This document shows positions 26,418 through 36,993 of a stretch of DNA of 64,000 bases, one piece after another. Numbering within the stretch: the first letter of the stretch is position 1; each line of letters begins with the position of its first letter. Source of the DNA: Streptomyces sp. Act143 (lineage in GTDB: Bacteria; Actinomycetota; Actinomycetes; Streptomycetales; Streptomycetaceae); the NCBI RefSeq assembly GCF_003143935.1, contig NZ_QFRX01000001.1:5055327-5119326 (forward strand), read 5' to 3'. The translations under genes and the position numbers were made by a program. Below the pieces are notes generated by a model, which was not told the origin of the DNA, ran no database searches, and was given only the letters and a program-made list of their open reading frames with translations.

Positions 26418-27467
26418 CTACTCCAGGACCTTCAGCGGTTCCCCGCAGCTCCATGCCTCCAGCACGCCGCGGTGTACGGCGGTGATCCCCGTCTCGGCGG
26501 CGAGGGCGAGGGCCTCGGGGGTGAAGGGGCACGTCGCGACAAAGAGGGCTACCTCCGCGCTGTACAGCACCTTCGCCGAGCCGATGAACTTCTGGATGTC
26601 GGAGCTGGCAACGGTGAGGTAGGGGGCGCGCCTCTTGCACTGGACGACCATGCGTCGTCCGTCGGCCGTGAGCCCGATGAGGTCGACTCCTCTGTCTCCC
26701 TGACCGCCCTGTACGACGACGTTGGTGCAGCCGTCCCTGATCAGCAGCTTGGCGATGTGGCGCTCGAACGTCTGGCCGTTCATGGCGTCCATGGCAGCCA
26801 TGACGCCGATGGTGGGCCGGTCGTCCCGTACCCCTTCTAGCCGCTTCAGCCGCTCATGGTGCTGGTGGAGTCGCCGTTCGATGCGCTGGACTCCTGATCG
26901 CAGGGCGATCAGCTCCTTGCGGTGTTCGCTCGAGGTTTCGATGAGGGCGTTGAACATGGGGACGACGGTTTTGCCGAGGATGTGGGTGATGCGTTGGTCG
27001 ATGCGGGTGTCGAGGTCGTCGGGGGCTGTGGGAGCCGGGTTTTCCACAGGCTGGGTGCGGGCCAGGTACTCCATGTTGAGGAGGTATGTGCGCACTTGAC
27101 GGGCGACCTCACTGTCGCGCAGGAGCATGGCGATGTTGAGGACGGCTCGGCGGGAGTAAAGAGTGAGGCTGGACCGGGGCCGTGGGTGACCTTCAGGAAA
27201 GCGTGACAAGATGTCACGCTTAAATTCTGCGAGGTCAGAGCCTCGGAGCGTCACCATGCCGTTGCACGACAACTCTTCGTGGCGCCGTGCCTTGAGCTGG
27301 CGGATTGCCTCGAGGGTGACGTCGAAGTACGCCGCCACCATCGCCGTGGTCACATGCATTCCGTCCGGCAGCAGTGACAGCGCCTTGACTCTGTCGAGTA
27401 CGTCCGTGCGCTCCAGCACGCTGTCGCGCAGGCTTTGCGACTCCAGCAGCGCGAATTCGTTGATCAT
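26418..27467 (-). CDS. Mrr-type restriction endonuclease domain fused to phage-antirepressor-like domain
   Basis: A 349-residue protein. Residues about 30-140 resemble Bro-N/ORF6N-type DNA-binding domains of phage antirepressors, including the segment LYSRRAVLNIAMLLRDSEVARQVRTYLLN. A charged coiled-coil-like linker (HRKELIALRSGVQRIERRLHQHHERLKRLEG) spans about 180-212. The C-terminal 120 residues form an Mrr/PD-(D/E)XK nuclease core: FERHIAKLLIRDG, then GDRGVDLIGL with the catalytic Asp, then VVQCKRR with the Q-x-K element. Mrr enzymes cleave modified DNA. No methylase or toxin partner is next to it. The gene sits between srtE2 and pknB, a place without such a gene in M. tuberculosis, so it looks acquired. 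The target and trigger are unknown. Confidence 0.8.
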   Translation of the reverse strand: MINEFALLESQSLRDSVLERTDVLDRVKALSLLPDGMHVTTAMVAAYFDVTLEAIRQLKARRHEELSCNGMVTLRGSDLAEFKRDILSRFPEGHPRPRSSLTLYSRRAVLNIAMLLRDSEVARQVRTYLLNMEYLARTQPVENPAPTAPDDLDTRIDQRITHILGKTVVPMFNALIETSSEHRKELIALRSGVQRIERRLHQHHERLKRLEGVRDDRPTIGVMAAMDAMNGQTFERHIAKLLIRDGCTNVVVQGGQGDRGVDLIGLTADGRRMVVQCKRRAPYLTVASSDIQKFIGSAKVLYSAEVALFVATCPFTPEALALAAETGITAVHRGVLEAWSCGEPLKVLE

Positions 27468-27529
27468 TACTCGCCTTTCAGTTCGGGATGTGGACTGATC
27501 AACGAGTTGTCGTATGTAAGGGCACGAAC

Positions 27530-27579
27530 ACGACTGGGCCCGGGATTCCCTGAGATCAGGGAATCCCGGGCCCAGTCGT
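27530..27579. terminator. 50-bp near-perfect palindrome between two minus-strand genes
   Basis: Two 24-bp arms (27530-27553 and 27556-27579) are perfect inverted repeats around a 2-base centre. It lies after the stop of the secreted-protein gene at 27641 and about 60 bp upstream of the nuclease start. It is most simply a terminator separating the two genes, though no T-run follows. Confidence 0.65.
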
Positions 27580-27640
27580 TACCGATCGGTTCCAGCTGGC
27601 AGGTCCTGGCCTGCGGCTTGGGGATCGACCCATCAATGGG

Positions 27641-27991
27641 TCAGGTGAGCTTGAAAGCTCCGATCCGCCACGTCTCCCTGTTTATCTTCCCTCCTGAGGC
27701 GGTCGACTGATAGCGACCGGTGCAAGAGGCGTGTTCGTAGACAGTCAGCCTGTACTTGCTCCTGTTCCAGGCGGACCTGGCCGTCATCGAATTGAGGTTG
27801 ATGCAAACGTTGCGGACCGTGGTGTGCCCCTCGAAGTAACCTCTCAGGTCCGGATCCGACCAGTAGCAGGTGTTGTTCGGGCCTGCCGGGCAATCGGAAG
27901 CAGCTGCCATAGTGGGGGTTGATGTCAGGGTCATGACAGGCACAGAAAGTGCGAATGTCAGGAGTAGTGCGGAACCTCGCCGGAGGTGCAT
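27641..27991 (-). CDS. Small secreted cysteine-containing protein, possibly I36-inhibitor-like
   Basis: A 116-residue exported protein from ATG 27991 (frame open to an ATG at 28051). The signal peptide has a basic start MHLRRG, the core SALLLTFALSVPVMTL and a likely cut after TMAAAS. The mature part of about 85 residues has Cys in DCPAGPNNTCYW, RNVCINL and HASCTG, which would allow two disulfides, plus ending GKINRETWRIGAFKLT. The pattern (beta strands with Trp/Tyr, clustered Cys, Gly) resembles the peptidase-inhibitor I36 group known from Streptomyces metalloproteinase inhibitor, but this is a tentative similarity. It sits with the nuclease gene in an accessory-looking insert. Confidence 0.6.
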   Translation of the reverse strand: MHLRRGSALLLTFALSVPVMTLTSTPTMAAASDCPAGPNNTCYWSDPDLRGYFEGHTTVRNVCINLNSMTARSAWNRSKYRLTVYEHASCTGRYQSTASGGKINRETWRIGAFKLT

Positions 27992-28109
27992 CTTCCCGTC
28001 GCCGTGCTTGGTTTGCAGTGCGACGTCATTCACCCTCCGTGTTTCGGCCATGTCTGGTTGCCGCGGTGGGCTGGTAGTGGCACGCCAACGGGCGGAATGA
28101 GATGGAAGT

Positions 28110-28141
28110 GAGCCCCGGTGCGCAGAGCTGCACCGGGGCTC
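28110..28141 (-). terminator. Terminator downstream of pknB
   Basis: A 12-bp stem (28110-28121 with 28130-28141) has an 8-base loop and lies 40 bp beyond the pknB stop. Confidence 0.75.
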
Positions 28142-28177
28142 GGTGTAATGAAGGGATCAGTCCTCCGTGCGAGTTGC

Positions 28178-30151
<1,974 letters not shown>

Positions 30152-30320
30152 AGTTCCCTACCAGCCCTCTCCGTCGGTCCCGACCGGCACTGGTGTGCGG
30201 TCGGGGGCTGCCGTCCGGGCCTACCGTACCCGGCTGGCTTTGTGTGACCTGGCCAAGCCCGTCACCCGATACAGGACCGGTATCCCAACGTGCACGGATG
30301 TGAAGGGGGCGTGATGGGGG

Positions 30321-31796
30321 TCACTTCTTGGAGTTGATGACCGCCTCCATGACGCTCTTGGCGATCGGTGCCGCGAGGCCGCTGCCGGAGATGTTCTCGC
30401 GGACGGCGCTCTCGTCCTCGACGACCACGGCCACGGCGACCGGCTTGCTGCCGTCGCTGAGCTTGGCGTACGAGATGAACCAGGCGTACGGGTTCTTGCT
30501 GTTGTTCTCGCCGTGCTGGGCGGTACCGGTCTTGCCGCCGACGGTGACGCCGTTGCCGATCTGGGCCGTCGTACCGGTGCCCTTCTGGACGACCGTCTCC
30601 ATCATCGACTGGAGGACCTGGGCGTTCTCGGGCGTCAGCGGCTGGCTGAGCTCCGCCGGGTCGTTCTTGGCGAGGGTGTCCAGGTTCGGGGCCTGGAGCT
30701 CGTCGACCATGTACGGCTTCATCAGCTTGCCGTCGTTGGCGACCGCGGAGGCCACCATGGCCATCTGGAGCGGGGTGGCGGCGGTGTTGAACTGACCGAT
30801 GGAGGACAGCGCGACCTCGGAGGGCGCCATGTCCTCGGAGAAGACGGAGGCGCTGGAGCGGACCGGGGTGAACTGCTCCTCGGTGAAGCCGAACTTCTTG
30901 GCCTCGTCCAGCATCTTGTCGTTGCCGAGGTCGTAGCCGATCTTGCCGAAGACGGTGTTGCAGGACCACTGCAGGGCGACGCGCATGGTGGCGTTCTTGC
31001 AGGGGATGTTGCCCTCGTTCTTCAGCGGGGTCACGGTGCCCGGCAGCGTCCAGGGCAGCGGGGACTTCGTGTTTTCGTCCGCGCTGTTGTACAGGCCGTT
31101 CTCCAGGGCCGCCGCCGCGGTGACGACCTTGAAGGTGGAGCCGGGCGGGTAGACCTCGCGCAGGGCCCGGTTGAGCATCGGGTCGGCGGGGTTGTTCTTC
31201 TTGTCGAGCTTCTTCCATGCCTCGGCGTCGGAGTCGCTGCCGCCGGCGATGGTGCCCGGGTCGTACGACGGGTAGGAGGCCAGCGCCAGGATCTTGCCGG
31301 TGGACGGCTCCAGGGCGACGACGGCGCCCTTGCCGCGCTTGGCGAGGCCCTCGTAGGCGGCCTTCTGGGCGGCGGCGTTGAGGGTGGTGACGACGTTGCC
31401 GCCCTCGCGGTCCTTGCCGGTGATCATGTCGAGGGTGTTGCGGAAGAACAGCCGGTCGTCGTTGCCGGTGAGGATGCCGTCCTCGATGGACTCCAGCTGG
31501 TTGGCGCCGTAGGCCTGGGAGACGAAGCCGGTGACCGGCGCCCACATGGCGCCGTCCTTGTACGTGCGCTTGTACTTGAAGTCGCCGGTGGTCGTTTCCT
31601 TGTGCCCGGTGATGGCCTTGCCGCCCACGATGATGTCGCCGCGCGGGACGGAGTAGCGCTCGATGGCGACCCGGCGGTTGTCGGGGTCGGAGTTGAGCGC
31701 GTCGGCCTGGACGTACTGGACCCAGTTGTCCCGGATGAGCAATGCCAGGACGAGGAGTCCGCAGAAGATCGCGATCCTGCGCAGGGGCTTGTTCAT
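30321..31796 (-). CDS. pbpA: Penicillin-binding protein, transpeptidase class B
   Basis: A 491-residue membrane-anchored D,D-transpeptidase that cross-links peptidoglycan. The N-terminal helix is IAIFCGLLVLALLI. Transpeptidase motifs are SxxK in PPGSTFKVV near residue 220, SxN in QWSCNTVFG near 280 and KTG in GGKTGTAQHGEN near 420. The gene overlaps the end of rodA by four bases. It normally pairs with the SEDS polymerase encoded upstream, and PknB/FHA proteins regulate the pair. The length agrees with actinobacterial PbpA. Confidence 0.96.
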   Translation of the reverse strand: MNKPLRRIAIFCGLLVLALLIRDNWVQYVQADALNSDPDNRRVAIERYSVPRGDIIVGGKAITGHKETTTGDFKYKRTYKDGAMWAPVTGFVSQAYGANQLESIEDGILTGNDDRLFFRNTLDMITGKDREGGNVVTTLNAAAQKAAYEGLAKRGKGAVVALEPSTGKILALASYPSYDPGTIAGGSDSDAEAWKKLDKKNNPADPMLNRALREVYPPGSTFKVVTAAAALENGLYNSADENTKSPLPWTLPGTVTPLKNEGNIPCKNATMRVALQWSCNTVFGKIGYDLGNDKMLDEAKKFGFTEEQFTPVRSSASVFSEDMAPSEVALSSIGQFNTAATPLQMAMVASAVANDGKLMKPYMVDELQAPNLDTLAKNDPAELSQPLTPENAQVLQSMMETVVQKGTGTTAQIGNGVTVGGKTGTAQHGENNSKNPYAWFISYAKLSDGSKPVAVAVVVEDESAVRENISGSGLAAPIAKSVMEAVINSKK

Positions 31797-33229
31797 GACG
31801 GGCGGACCACCTGGGTCATCTCGGCGTCGGGGTTCGGGGCGGGGGCGGGCGCCGGGCGGCGTGCGGTGTCGCTGATGCGCAGCAGGATGCCGATCAGCGC
31901 CCAGTTGGCGATGACGGACGAACCGCCGTACGCCACGAAGGGCAGCGTCATACCGGTCAGCGGGATGAGGCCCATGACGCCGCCGGCCACGACGAAGACC
32001 TGGAGGGCGAAGGCGCCGGACAGGCCGACGGCCAGCAGCTTGCCGAAGGGGTCGCGGGCCGCGAGCGAGGTGCGGATGCCGCGCTCCACGATCAGCCCGT
32101 AGAGCAGCAGGATCGCCATGACGCCGGCCAGGCCGAGCTCCTCGCCGAAGGTGGCGAGGATGAAGTCGGAGTTGGCGGCGAAGCCGATGAGGTCGGAGTT
32201 GCCCTGCCCGAGTCCGGTACCGAGGGTGCCGCCGGAGCCGAAGGCCCAGAGGGCCTGCATGGACTGCTCGGTGTGGCCGTAGATGCCCTTCCTGCTGAGC
32301 AGGAACTCGTTCATGGGGTCGAGCCAGGCCTGGACGCGCTGCTGGACGTGCGGCTCGAAGGAGGCGACGCCCACGGCGCCGGCCGCGGACATCAGCAGAC
32401 CGAACACGATCCAGCTGGTCCGCTCGGTGGCGACGTACAGCATGATGATGAACATCCCGAAGAACAGCAGGGATGTACCGAGGTCGGTCTCGAAGACCAG
32501 GATGAGGATCGACAGCGCCCAGACGACGAGGATCGGTCCGAGGTCGCGTCCGCGCGGCAGGTACAGGCCCATGAAGCGGCGGCTGGCCAGGGCCAGGGCG
32601 TCTCTCTTGACCATGAGATAGCCCGCGAAGAACACGGCCAGCGCGATCTTCGCGAACTCACCGGGCTGGAGGGTGCCGAGGCCGGGGATCTTGATCCAGA
32701 TCTTGGCGCCGTAGGTGGGGGCGCTGAGGCCGGGGATCAGCGGCATCACCAGCAGGAGGATGGCTCCGGCCATGGAGATGTAGGTGTAGCGCTGGAGGAC
32801 TCGGTGGTCCTTGAGGAAGATCAGTACGGCCACGAGCAGGGCGACACCCAGCGCCGAGTACAGCAGCTGGCGCGGTGCTGCTTCGGGGTAGTTGGCGCTG
32901 AGCCGCTTGGACTGGTCCAGACGCCAGATGACGACCAGGCCCAGTCCGTTCAGCAGGGTGGCCATCGGCAACAGCAGAGGATCCGCGTACGGCGCGAACT
33001 TCCGTACGACGAGATGGCCGACCCCCGCGAGCAGGCCGAGACCCAGACCGTAGGCCAGCAGACCGGCAGGCAGCTCGTCGCTGATGGCGAGGCCCACGTT
33101 GGCATAGGCGAAAACCGGAATGACCACAGCGAACGCCAGCAGCGCGAGCTCGGTGTTGCGTCGGCTCGGCGTACCGATCGAGCCGATCGTGGACGTGTGG
33201 TGCGTCGGCGAGTTGGTGGTACTGCTCAT
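31793..33229 (-). CDS. rodA: SEDS-family peptidoglycan glycosyltransferase (RodA/FtsW)
   Basis: A 478-residue polytopic protein with about ten to twelve membrane helices. SEDS proteins polymerise lipid II into glycan strands. Signatures include KIWIKIPGLGTLQPGEFAKIALAVFFAGYL near residues 180-210, a large extracellular loop with WLDPMNEFLLSRKGIYGHTEQS, and GQGNSDLIGFAANSDFILATFGEELG followed by GLIPLTGMTLPFVAYGGSS. The synteny with pbpA suggests the RodA role. FtsW elsewhere in the genome, within dcw, is expected but not seen here. The start is 17 bp from the pstP stop on the minus strand. Confidence 0.95.
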   Translation of the reverse strand: MSSTTNSPTHHTSTIGSIGTPSRRNTELALLAFAVVIPVFAYANVGLAISDELPAGLLAYGLGLGLLAGVGHLVVRKFAPYADPLLLPMATLLNGLGLVVIWRLDQSKRLSANYPEAAPRQLLYSALGVALLVAVLIFLKDHRVLQRYTYISMAGAILLLVMPLIPGLSAPTYGAKIWIKIPGLGTLQPGEFAKIALAVFFAGYLMVKRDALALASRRFMGLYLPRGRDLGPILVVWALSILILVFETDLGTSLLFFGMFIIMLYVATERTSWIVFGLLMSAAGAVGVASFEPHVQQRVQAWLDPMNEFLLSRKGIYGHTEQSMQALWAFGSGGTLGTGLGQGNSDLIGFAANSDFILATFGEELGLAGVMAILLLYGLIVERGIRTSLAARDPFGKLLAVGLSGAFALQVFVVAGGVMGLIPLTGMTLPFVAYGGSSVIANWALIGILLRISDTARRPAPAPAPNPDAEMTQVVRPS

Positions 33230-33245
33230 CGTGTGACGGGGCCTC

Positions 33246-34784
33246 TCACGTACCGCACTTGCCCGCGACCTGCTTCTCCTTCTCGGAGAGCGTGGGGCCG
33301 GGGGTGGGAGTGGGCGCGGTCGGGGTTGCGGACGCGTTCGGGGACGGTGAGGTCGAGGTGGACGGGCTGGGCGATGCCTTGGACGTCAGGGAGGAGCGGG
33401 TGGTTCCCGTGGTCCCTCCTGCCTCACCCTCACCGGTCTTGGAGTTCTTCTCGCTCTCGGTCGCCTGCGCCTCGGCCACCTTGCGGCACGCGGAGGCCTG
33501 TACGGAGAGTTCGTCGATCTTCTTCTGAGCGGTCTTCAGACCGCCCTCCGCGATGGTGTTCTCGACGAGCTCCTGCTGGTACGGCTGCAGGTACTTGAGT
33601 TCGATCAGCGGGTAGTCCTTCTCCACCTTCGACAGCGACACCCAGGCGAGGTCCTGGCTGATGCCGCGGTACAGGGCGACGTGGTCGCCGTTGGCGGCGA
33701 CGTAGTACTGGGTCTGGGTCCAGCGGTAGCCGCCGTAGAGCCCGCCGCCGATGACGCCGAGGGCGAGGGCGATGTAGAGGGATCTCTTCAGCCACTTGCG
33801 GCCCTTGCGGGGCTTGACGAAGTCCTCGTCGGAGTAGCCGCCGAAGCCGTCGGTGGAGATGAAACCGGTCACGTCGCCGGAGCCGGGCGGGCCGAACTCG
33901 CCGCCCCCGCCGCCCTGTCCGGGCACCTGGCGGCCGAGCCCGGAGGCACGTCCCGCGGGGGTCTGCATGATGCCGTTGTCGTGCAGCTGGTGCTGGTTCT
34001 CGGCGACGGCGCCGACCACGACGGGGGTGTCGGAGAGCTGCCCCGCGAGGGTGTCCCCGGTGTCGAGGTCGAGGACGTCGGCGACGATGACGGTGATGTT
34101 GTCGGGGCCGCCGCCGCGCAGGGCGAGCTGGATGAGCTCCTGGACGGTCTCCTGCGGGCCCTGGTAGCTGGCGAGGGTGTCTTCCAGCGTCTGGTGCGAG
34201 ACGACGCCCGAGAGGCCGTCGGAGCAGATCAAGTAGCGGTCGCCGGCGCGGACTTCGCGGATGGAGAGGTCGGGCTCGACATGCTCGCCGCTGCCCAGTG
34301 CGCGCATGAGGAGGGAGCGCTGGGGGTGGGTGGTGGCCTCTTCCTCGGTGATGCGGCCCTCGTCGACGAGGCGCTGCACCCAGGTGTGGTCCTGCGTGAT
34401 CTGGGTCAGGACGCCGTCGCGCAGCAGGTACGCGCGGGAGTCGCCGACGTGGACGAGGCCGAGGCGCTGGCCGGTCCAGAGGAGGGCGGTGAGCGTCGTG
34501 CCCATGCCTTCGAGCTGCGGGTCCTCCTCGACCATGGAGCGCAGCTGGTCGTTGGCGCGCTGCACGGCGATGCCGAGGGAGGTGAGGACGTCGGAGCCGG
34601 GGACGTCGTCGTCGAGGGCGACGATGGTGGAGATGGCCTCGGAGGAGGCGACCTCACCGGCGGCGGCGCCGCCCATGCCGTCGGCGATGGCGAGCAGTCG
34701 GGGTCCGGCGTATCCGGAGTCCTCGTTGCCCTCCCGGATCATGCCTTTGTGCGATCCGGCGGCGAAGCGCAGTGACAGACTCAT
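33246..34784 (-). CDS. pstP: PP2C-type protein phosphatase PstP
   Basis: A membrane-anchored Ser/Thr phosphatase that reverses PknB signalling, 512 residues from ATG 34784. This start has GCGAGG upstream; ATG 34814 or GTG 34829 would add 10 or 15 residues. PP2C metal-binding motifs are visible: GMIREGNEDS, LLAIADGMGG, GDSRAYLLRDG, CSDGLSGVV and GGGPDNITVIVADV. The catalytic domain covers about residues 1-235. A linker leads to one membrane helix near 345 (LYIALALGVIGGGLYGGY). The extracytoplasmic part ends in a Ser/Thr/Pro-rich tail with CRKVAEAQ and a final CGT. Confidence 0.95.
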   Translation of the reverse strand: MSLSLRFAAGSHKGMIREGNEDSGYAGPRLLAIADGMGGAAAGEVASSEAISTIVALDDDVPGSDVLTSLGIAVQRANDQLRSMVEEDPQLEGMGTTLTALLWTGQRLGLVHVGDSRAYLLRDGVLTQITQDHTWVQRLVDEGRITEEEATTHPQRSLLMRALGSGEHVEPDLSIREVRAGDRYLICSDGLSGVVSHQTLEDTLASYQGPQETVQELIQLALRGGGPDNITVIVADVLDLDTGDTLAGQLSDTPVVVGAVAENQHQLHDNGIMQTPAGRASGLGRQVPGQGGGGGEFGPPGSGDVTGFISTDGFGGYSDEDFVKPRKGRKWLKRSLYIALALGVIGGGLYGGYRWTQTQYYVAANGDHVALYRGISQDLAWVSLSKVEKDYPLIELKYLQPYQQELVENTIAEGGLKTAQKKIDELSVQASACRKVAEAQATESEKNSKTGEGEAGGTTGTTRSSLTSKASPSPSTSTSPSPNASATPTAPTPTPGPTLSEKEKQVAGKCGT

Positions 34785-34909
34785 GCGCACCTCGCCCGTC
34801 GGCTCCGGATACATCCGCACGGTGCCCACCCTCCGGTCGGGAGCGCGCCGGGGCCCGGGGTGGGGGCCGCTGCGTGCTCGCTCCGCTCGCGCCTATTCAT
34901 GATGTAGCA

Positions 34910-35425
34910 CTACTTCCGCAGCTCGATGACGGTCTTGCCGATGCGGATCGGCGCGCCCAGCGGAATCGGTGTGGGGGTCGTCAGCCGGCTCCGGTCCAGG
35001 TACGTGCCGTTGGTGGAGCCGAGGTCCTCGACGATCCACTGGCCGTCCCGGTCCGGGTAGATCCGCGCGTGGCGGCTGGAGGCGTAGTCGTCGTCCAGCA
35101 CGATGGTGCTGTCGTGCGCCCGGCCGAGCGTGATGGTCTGGCCCTGGAGCGCGACGGTGGTGCCGGTGAGGGTGCCCTCGCTGACGACCAGCTTGGTGGG
35201 GGTGTTGCGGCCGCGGCGACCGCCCGCGCTCTGCTGGCGCTGCTGCGGGGGCGCTGCCTGCTGCCGCTGCGCCTGCTGCGGCCGGTTGGCCTCGCGCCGG
35301 GAGCCGCGCTGGGTGACGCGCGTACCGAACAGGTCGCTGCGGATGACCTGCACGGCCACGATCACGAACAGCCACAGTACGGCCAGGAAACCCAGCCGCA
35401 TGACCGTGAGGGTCAGCTCTGACAT
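34910..35425 (-). CDS. fhaB: FHA-domain protein FhaB
   Basis: A 171-residue protein. A membrane helix near the N-terminus (LGFLAVLWLFVIVAVQVIRSDLFG) is followed by a Gln/Arg/Ala-rich linker and a C-terminal FHA domain (about residues 85-168) that binds phosphothreonine peptides. Its key residues are ITLGRAHDSTIVL (Arg), YASSRHARI (Ser/His) and LGSTNGTYLD (Asn). M. tuberculosis FhaB/FipA is phosphorylated by PknA and PknB and links to divisome factors. It is ten bases downstream of fhaA and in the same operon. Confidence 0.93.
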   Translation of the reverse strand: MSELTLTVMRLGFLAVLWLFVIVAVQVIRSDLFGTRVTQRGSRREANRPQQAQRQQAAPPQQRQQSAGGRRGRNTPTKLVVSEGTLTGTTVALQGQTITLGRAHDSTIVLDDDYASSRHARIYPDRDGQWIVEDLGSTNGTYLDRSRLTTPTPIPLGAPIRIGKTVIELRK

Positions 35426-35435
35426 TGCCCCCGCT

Positions 35436-36308
35436 TCACCCTTCGGCTTGCCTATAGATAACGGTGGTGCTGCCCACGACGATCCGCGAGCCGTCGCGGA
35501 GCGTAGCGCGGGTGGTGTGCTGCCCGTCCACCACGATGCCGTTGGTGGAGCCGAGATCCTGGATCGTCGAGGGCGAACCGGTCCGGATCTCGCAGTGCCG
35601 GCGGGAGACGCCGGGGTCGTCGATCCGCACGTCGGCCTCGGTGCTGCGGCCCAGCACGAGCGTCGCGCGGGAGATCTGGTGGCGGGTGCCGTTGATCTCG
35701 ATCCAGTGACGGGTGCGGCCGCCGGGCGCCGGGGCGCCGACGGGTCCGCCGGAGCGCGGGGCCTGGGCGGGCTGCGGGTAGCCGTAGCCGCCGGGGCGTG
35801 CGCCGGGGGGCGGTGCGGCCGGCATGGGCGGGGCGCCCGCGGGCGCGGCGGCCGACGGCGGGTACCCGTAGCCGCTGGGTGCGGTGGGGCGGGCGGCGGG
35901 GGCTCCCGGTGCGCCGGGGGCCTGCTGGCTGGTGGAGGAGGCGAGCGTACGGCTGCGCACCCGGTACAGGCCGGTGTCGAGGTCGTCGGCCTTCTCCAGG
36001 TGGACCTTGATCGGTCCCATGAAGGTGTAGCGCTGCTGCTTGGCGTAGTCGCGCACCATGCCGGCGAGCTCGTCGCCGAGCTGGCCGGAGTAGGGGCTGA
36101 GCCGCTCGAAGTCCGGCGTGCTCAGCTCCACGATGAAGTCGTTGGGTACGACGGTCCGGTCGCGGTTCCAGATCGTCGCGTTGTTGTCGCACTCGCGCTG
36201 GAGCGCGCCGGCGATCTCCACGGGCTGGACCTCGGACTTGAACACCTTGGCGAAGGTGCCGTTGACCAGACCTTCGAGACGCTGCTCGAACTTCTTCAGG
36301 ACTCCCAT
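35436..36308 (-). CDS. fhaA: FhaA, DUF3662 plus FHA domain
   Basis: A 290-residue regulatory protein. The N-terminal DUF3662 domain (about residues 1-125) begins MGVLKKFEQRLEGLVNGTFAKVFKSEVQPVEIA. A Pro/Gly/Ala-rich linker follows. The C-terminal FHA domain has LVLGRSTEADVRI, GVSRRHCEIR and LGSTNGIVVDG. In mycobacteria FhaA binds phosphorylated MviN and modulates peptidoglycan precursor supply. A strong ribosome site (GGAGGAGGTG) lies before ATG 36308. It is the first gene of the cell-wall signalling operon fhaA-fhaB-pstP-rodA-pbpA-pknB. The 560 bases upstream hold repeats and the probable promoter. Confidence 0.95.
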   Translation of the reverse strand: MGVLKKFEQRLEGLVNGTFAKVFKSEVQPVEIAGALQRECDNNATIWNRDRTVVPNDFIVELSTPDFERLSPYSGQLGDELAGMVRDYAKQQRYTFMGPIKVHLEKADDLDTGLYRVRSRTLASSTSQQAPGAPGAPAARPTAPSGYGYPPSAAAPAGAPPMPAAPPPGARPGGYGYPQPAQAPRSGGPVGAPAPGGRTRHWIEINGTRHQISRATLVLGRSTEADVRIDDPGVSRRHCEIRTGSPSTIQDLGSTNGIVVDGQHTTRATLRDGSRIVVGSTTVIYRQAEG

Positions 36309-36355
36309 GGGGCACCTCCTCCGTAGCTGCTGCCGTCCTGCACCCCGCAGAGCGG

Positions 36356-36430
36356 GTACTGCCTTGCTCCGTACTGCACCTGGTACCGCACCTCGTACTG
36401 CACCGGGTGCCGCACCTGGTACTGCTTACT
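36356..36430. repeat. 12-bp tandem repeat in the fhaA leader
   Basis: After one 15-bp copy, five imperfect copies of GTACTGCACCTG-like 12-mers occupy 36371-36430, about 50 to 120 bases upstream of the fhaA start. Confidence 0.8.
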
Positions 36431-36642
36431 GATCGTATCCACGCGCCGGTGAATCGGCTGGTTCCCCCTGTCGGCCCCGTCGACGGGTGTCGACGCCTCC
36501 GAAGTTCCCTGTGGAGCTCCTCTTCGAACTCCCGCGGGCGACTCCTCCTGCCAAGGATCGTAGAGGCGGCCGGAGACCAGTGTCCCGCACCTGACTGTGG
36601 ACCCCGACCGGCTCCTGGGGAGACGGGGCGGACCGGTACGAG

Positions 36643-36675
36643 GTTGATACGTGAACCAGTACTCGTTGATACGTG
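36643..36675. repeat. Direct repeat GTTGATACGTG, 22-bp period
   Basis: GTTGATACGTG occurs at 36643-36653 and 36665-36675. Two copies on the same helix face, upstream of fhaA, could form an operator or promoter element; nothing else was seen in the region. Confidence 0.5.
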
Positions 36676-36781
36676 CCCGGGGGGGCGGGTGGGTTCGCGG
36701 CTCCTCGGTGGGCAGGCGGTGACGGTGCTGGTAGGCGACGACCTCTGGGTCCTGTGGCCCTCTGCCCCCGGATAAGGGATG

Positions 36782-36810
36782 TGAATCCACCCCGGCCAGC
36801 GTGCTAATGT
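36782..36810 (+). promoter_or_regulatory. Possible tRNA-Leu promoter
   Basis: TAATGT (36805-36810) is a fair -10 box; the upstream TGAATC at 36782-36787 with 17-bp spacing is a weak -35 match. Confidence 0.35.
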
Positions 36811-36868
36811 TCTGGGTGTCGGAAGGCGCCAGGCCCGAAAGGGAACGGGGCCCGAGGACACACCCAAT

Positions 36869-36955
36869 GCGCGGGTGGCGGAATAGGCAGACGCGCTGGA
36901 TTCAGGTTCCAGTGCCCGCAAGGGCGTGGGGGTTCAACTCCCCCCTCGCGCACCA
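36869..36955 (+). tRNA. tRNA-Leu (anticodon CAG)
   Basis: An 87-nt class II tRNA. The acceptor pairs GCGCGGG with CTCGCGC (one G-U), discriminator A, and an encoded CCA at 36953-36955. The anticodon loop is TTCAGGT (CAG), there is a long variable arm, and the T-arm is GGGGGTTCAACTCCCCC. Confidence 0.95.
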
Positions 36956-36960
36956 GCTGG

Positions 36961-36993
36961 AAGCCCCGCAGGTCTTGGACCTGCGGGGCTTTC
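36961..36993 (+). terminator. Terminator after tRNA-Leu
   Basis: A 14-bp perfect stem (36961-36974 with 36978-36991) with a TTG loop, followed by T. Confidence 0.88.

Noticed and set aside
27038..27048. TTTTCCACA inside the nuclease gene as a DnaA box
   Set aside because: A single site in coding sequence, with T at the third position, which is outside the Streptomyces consensus.
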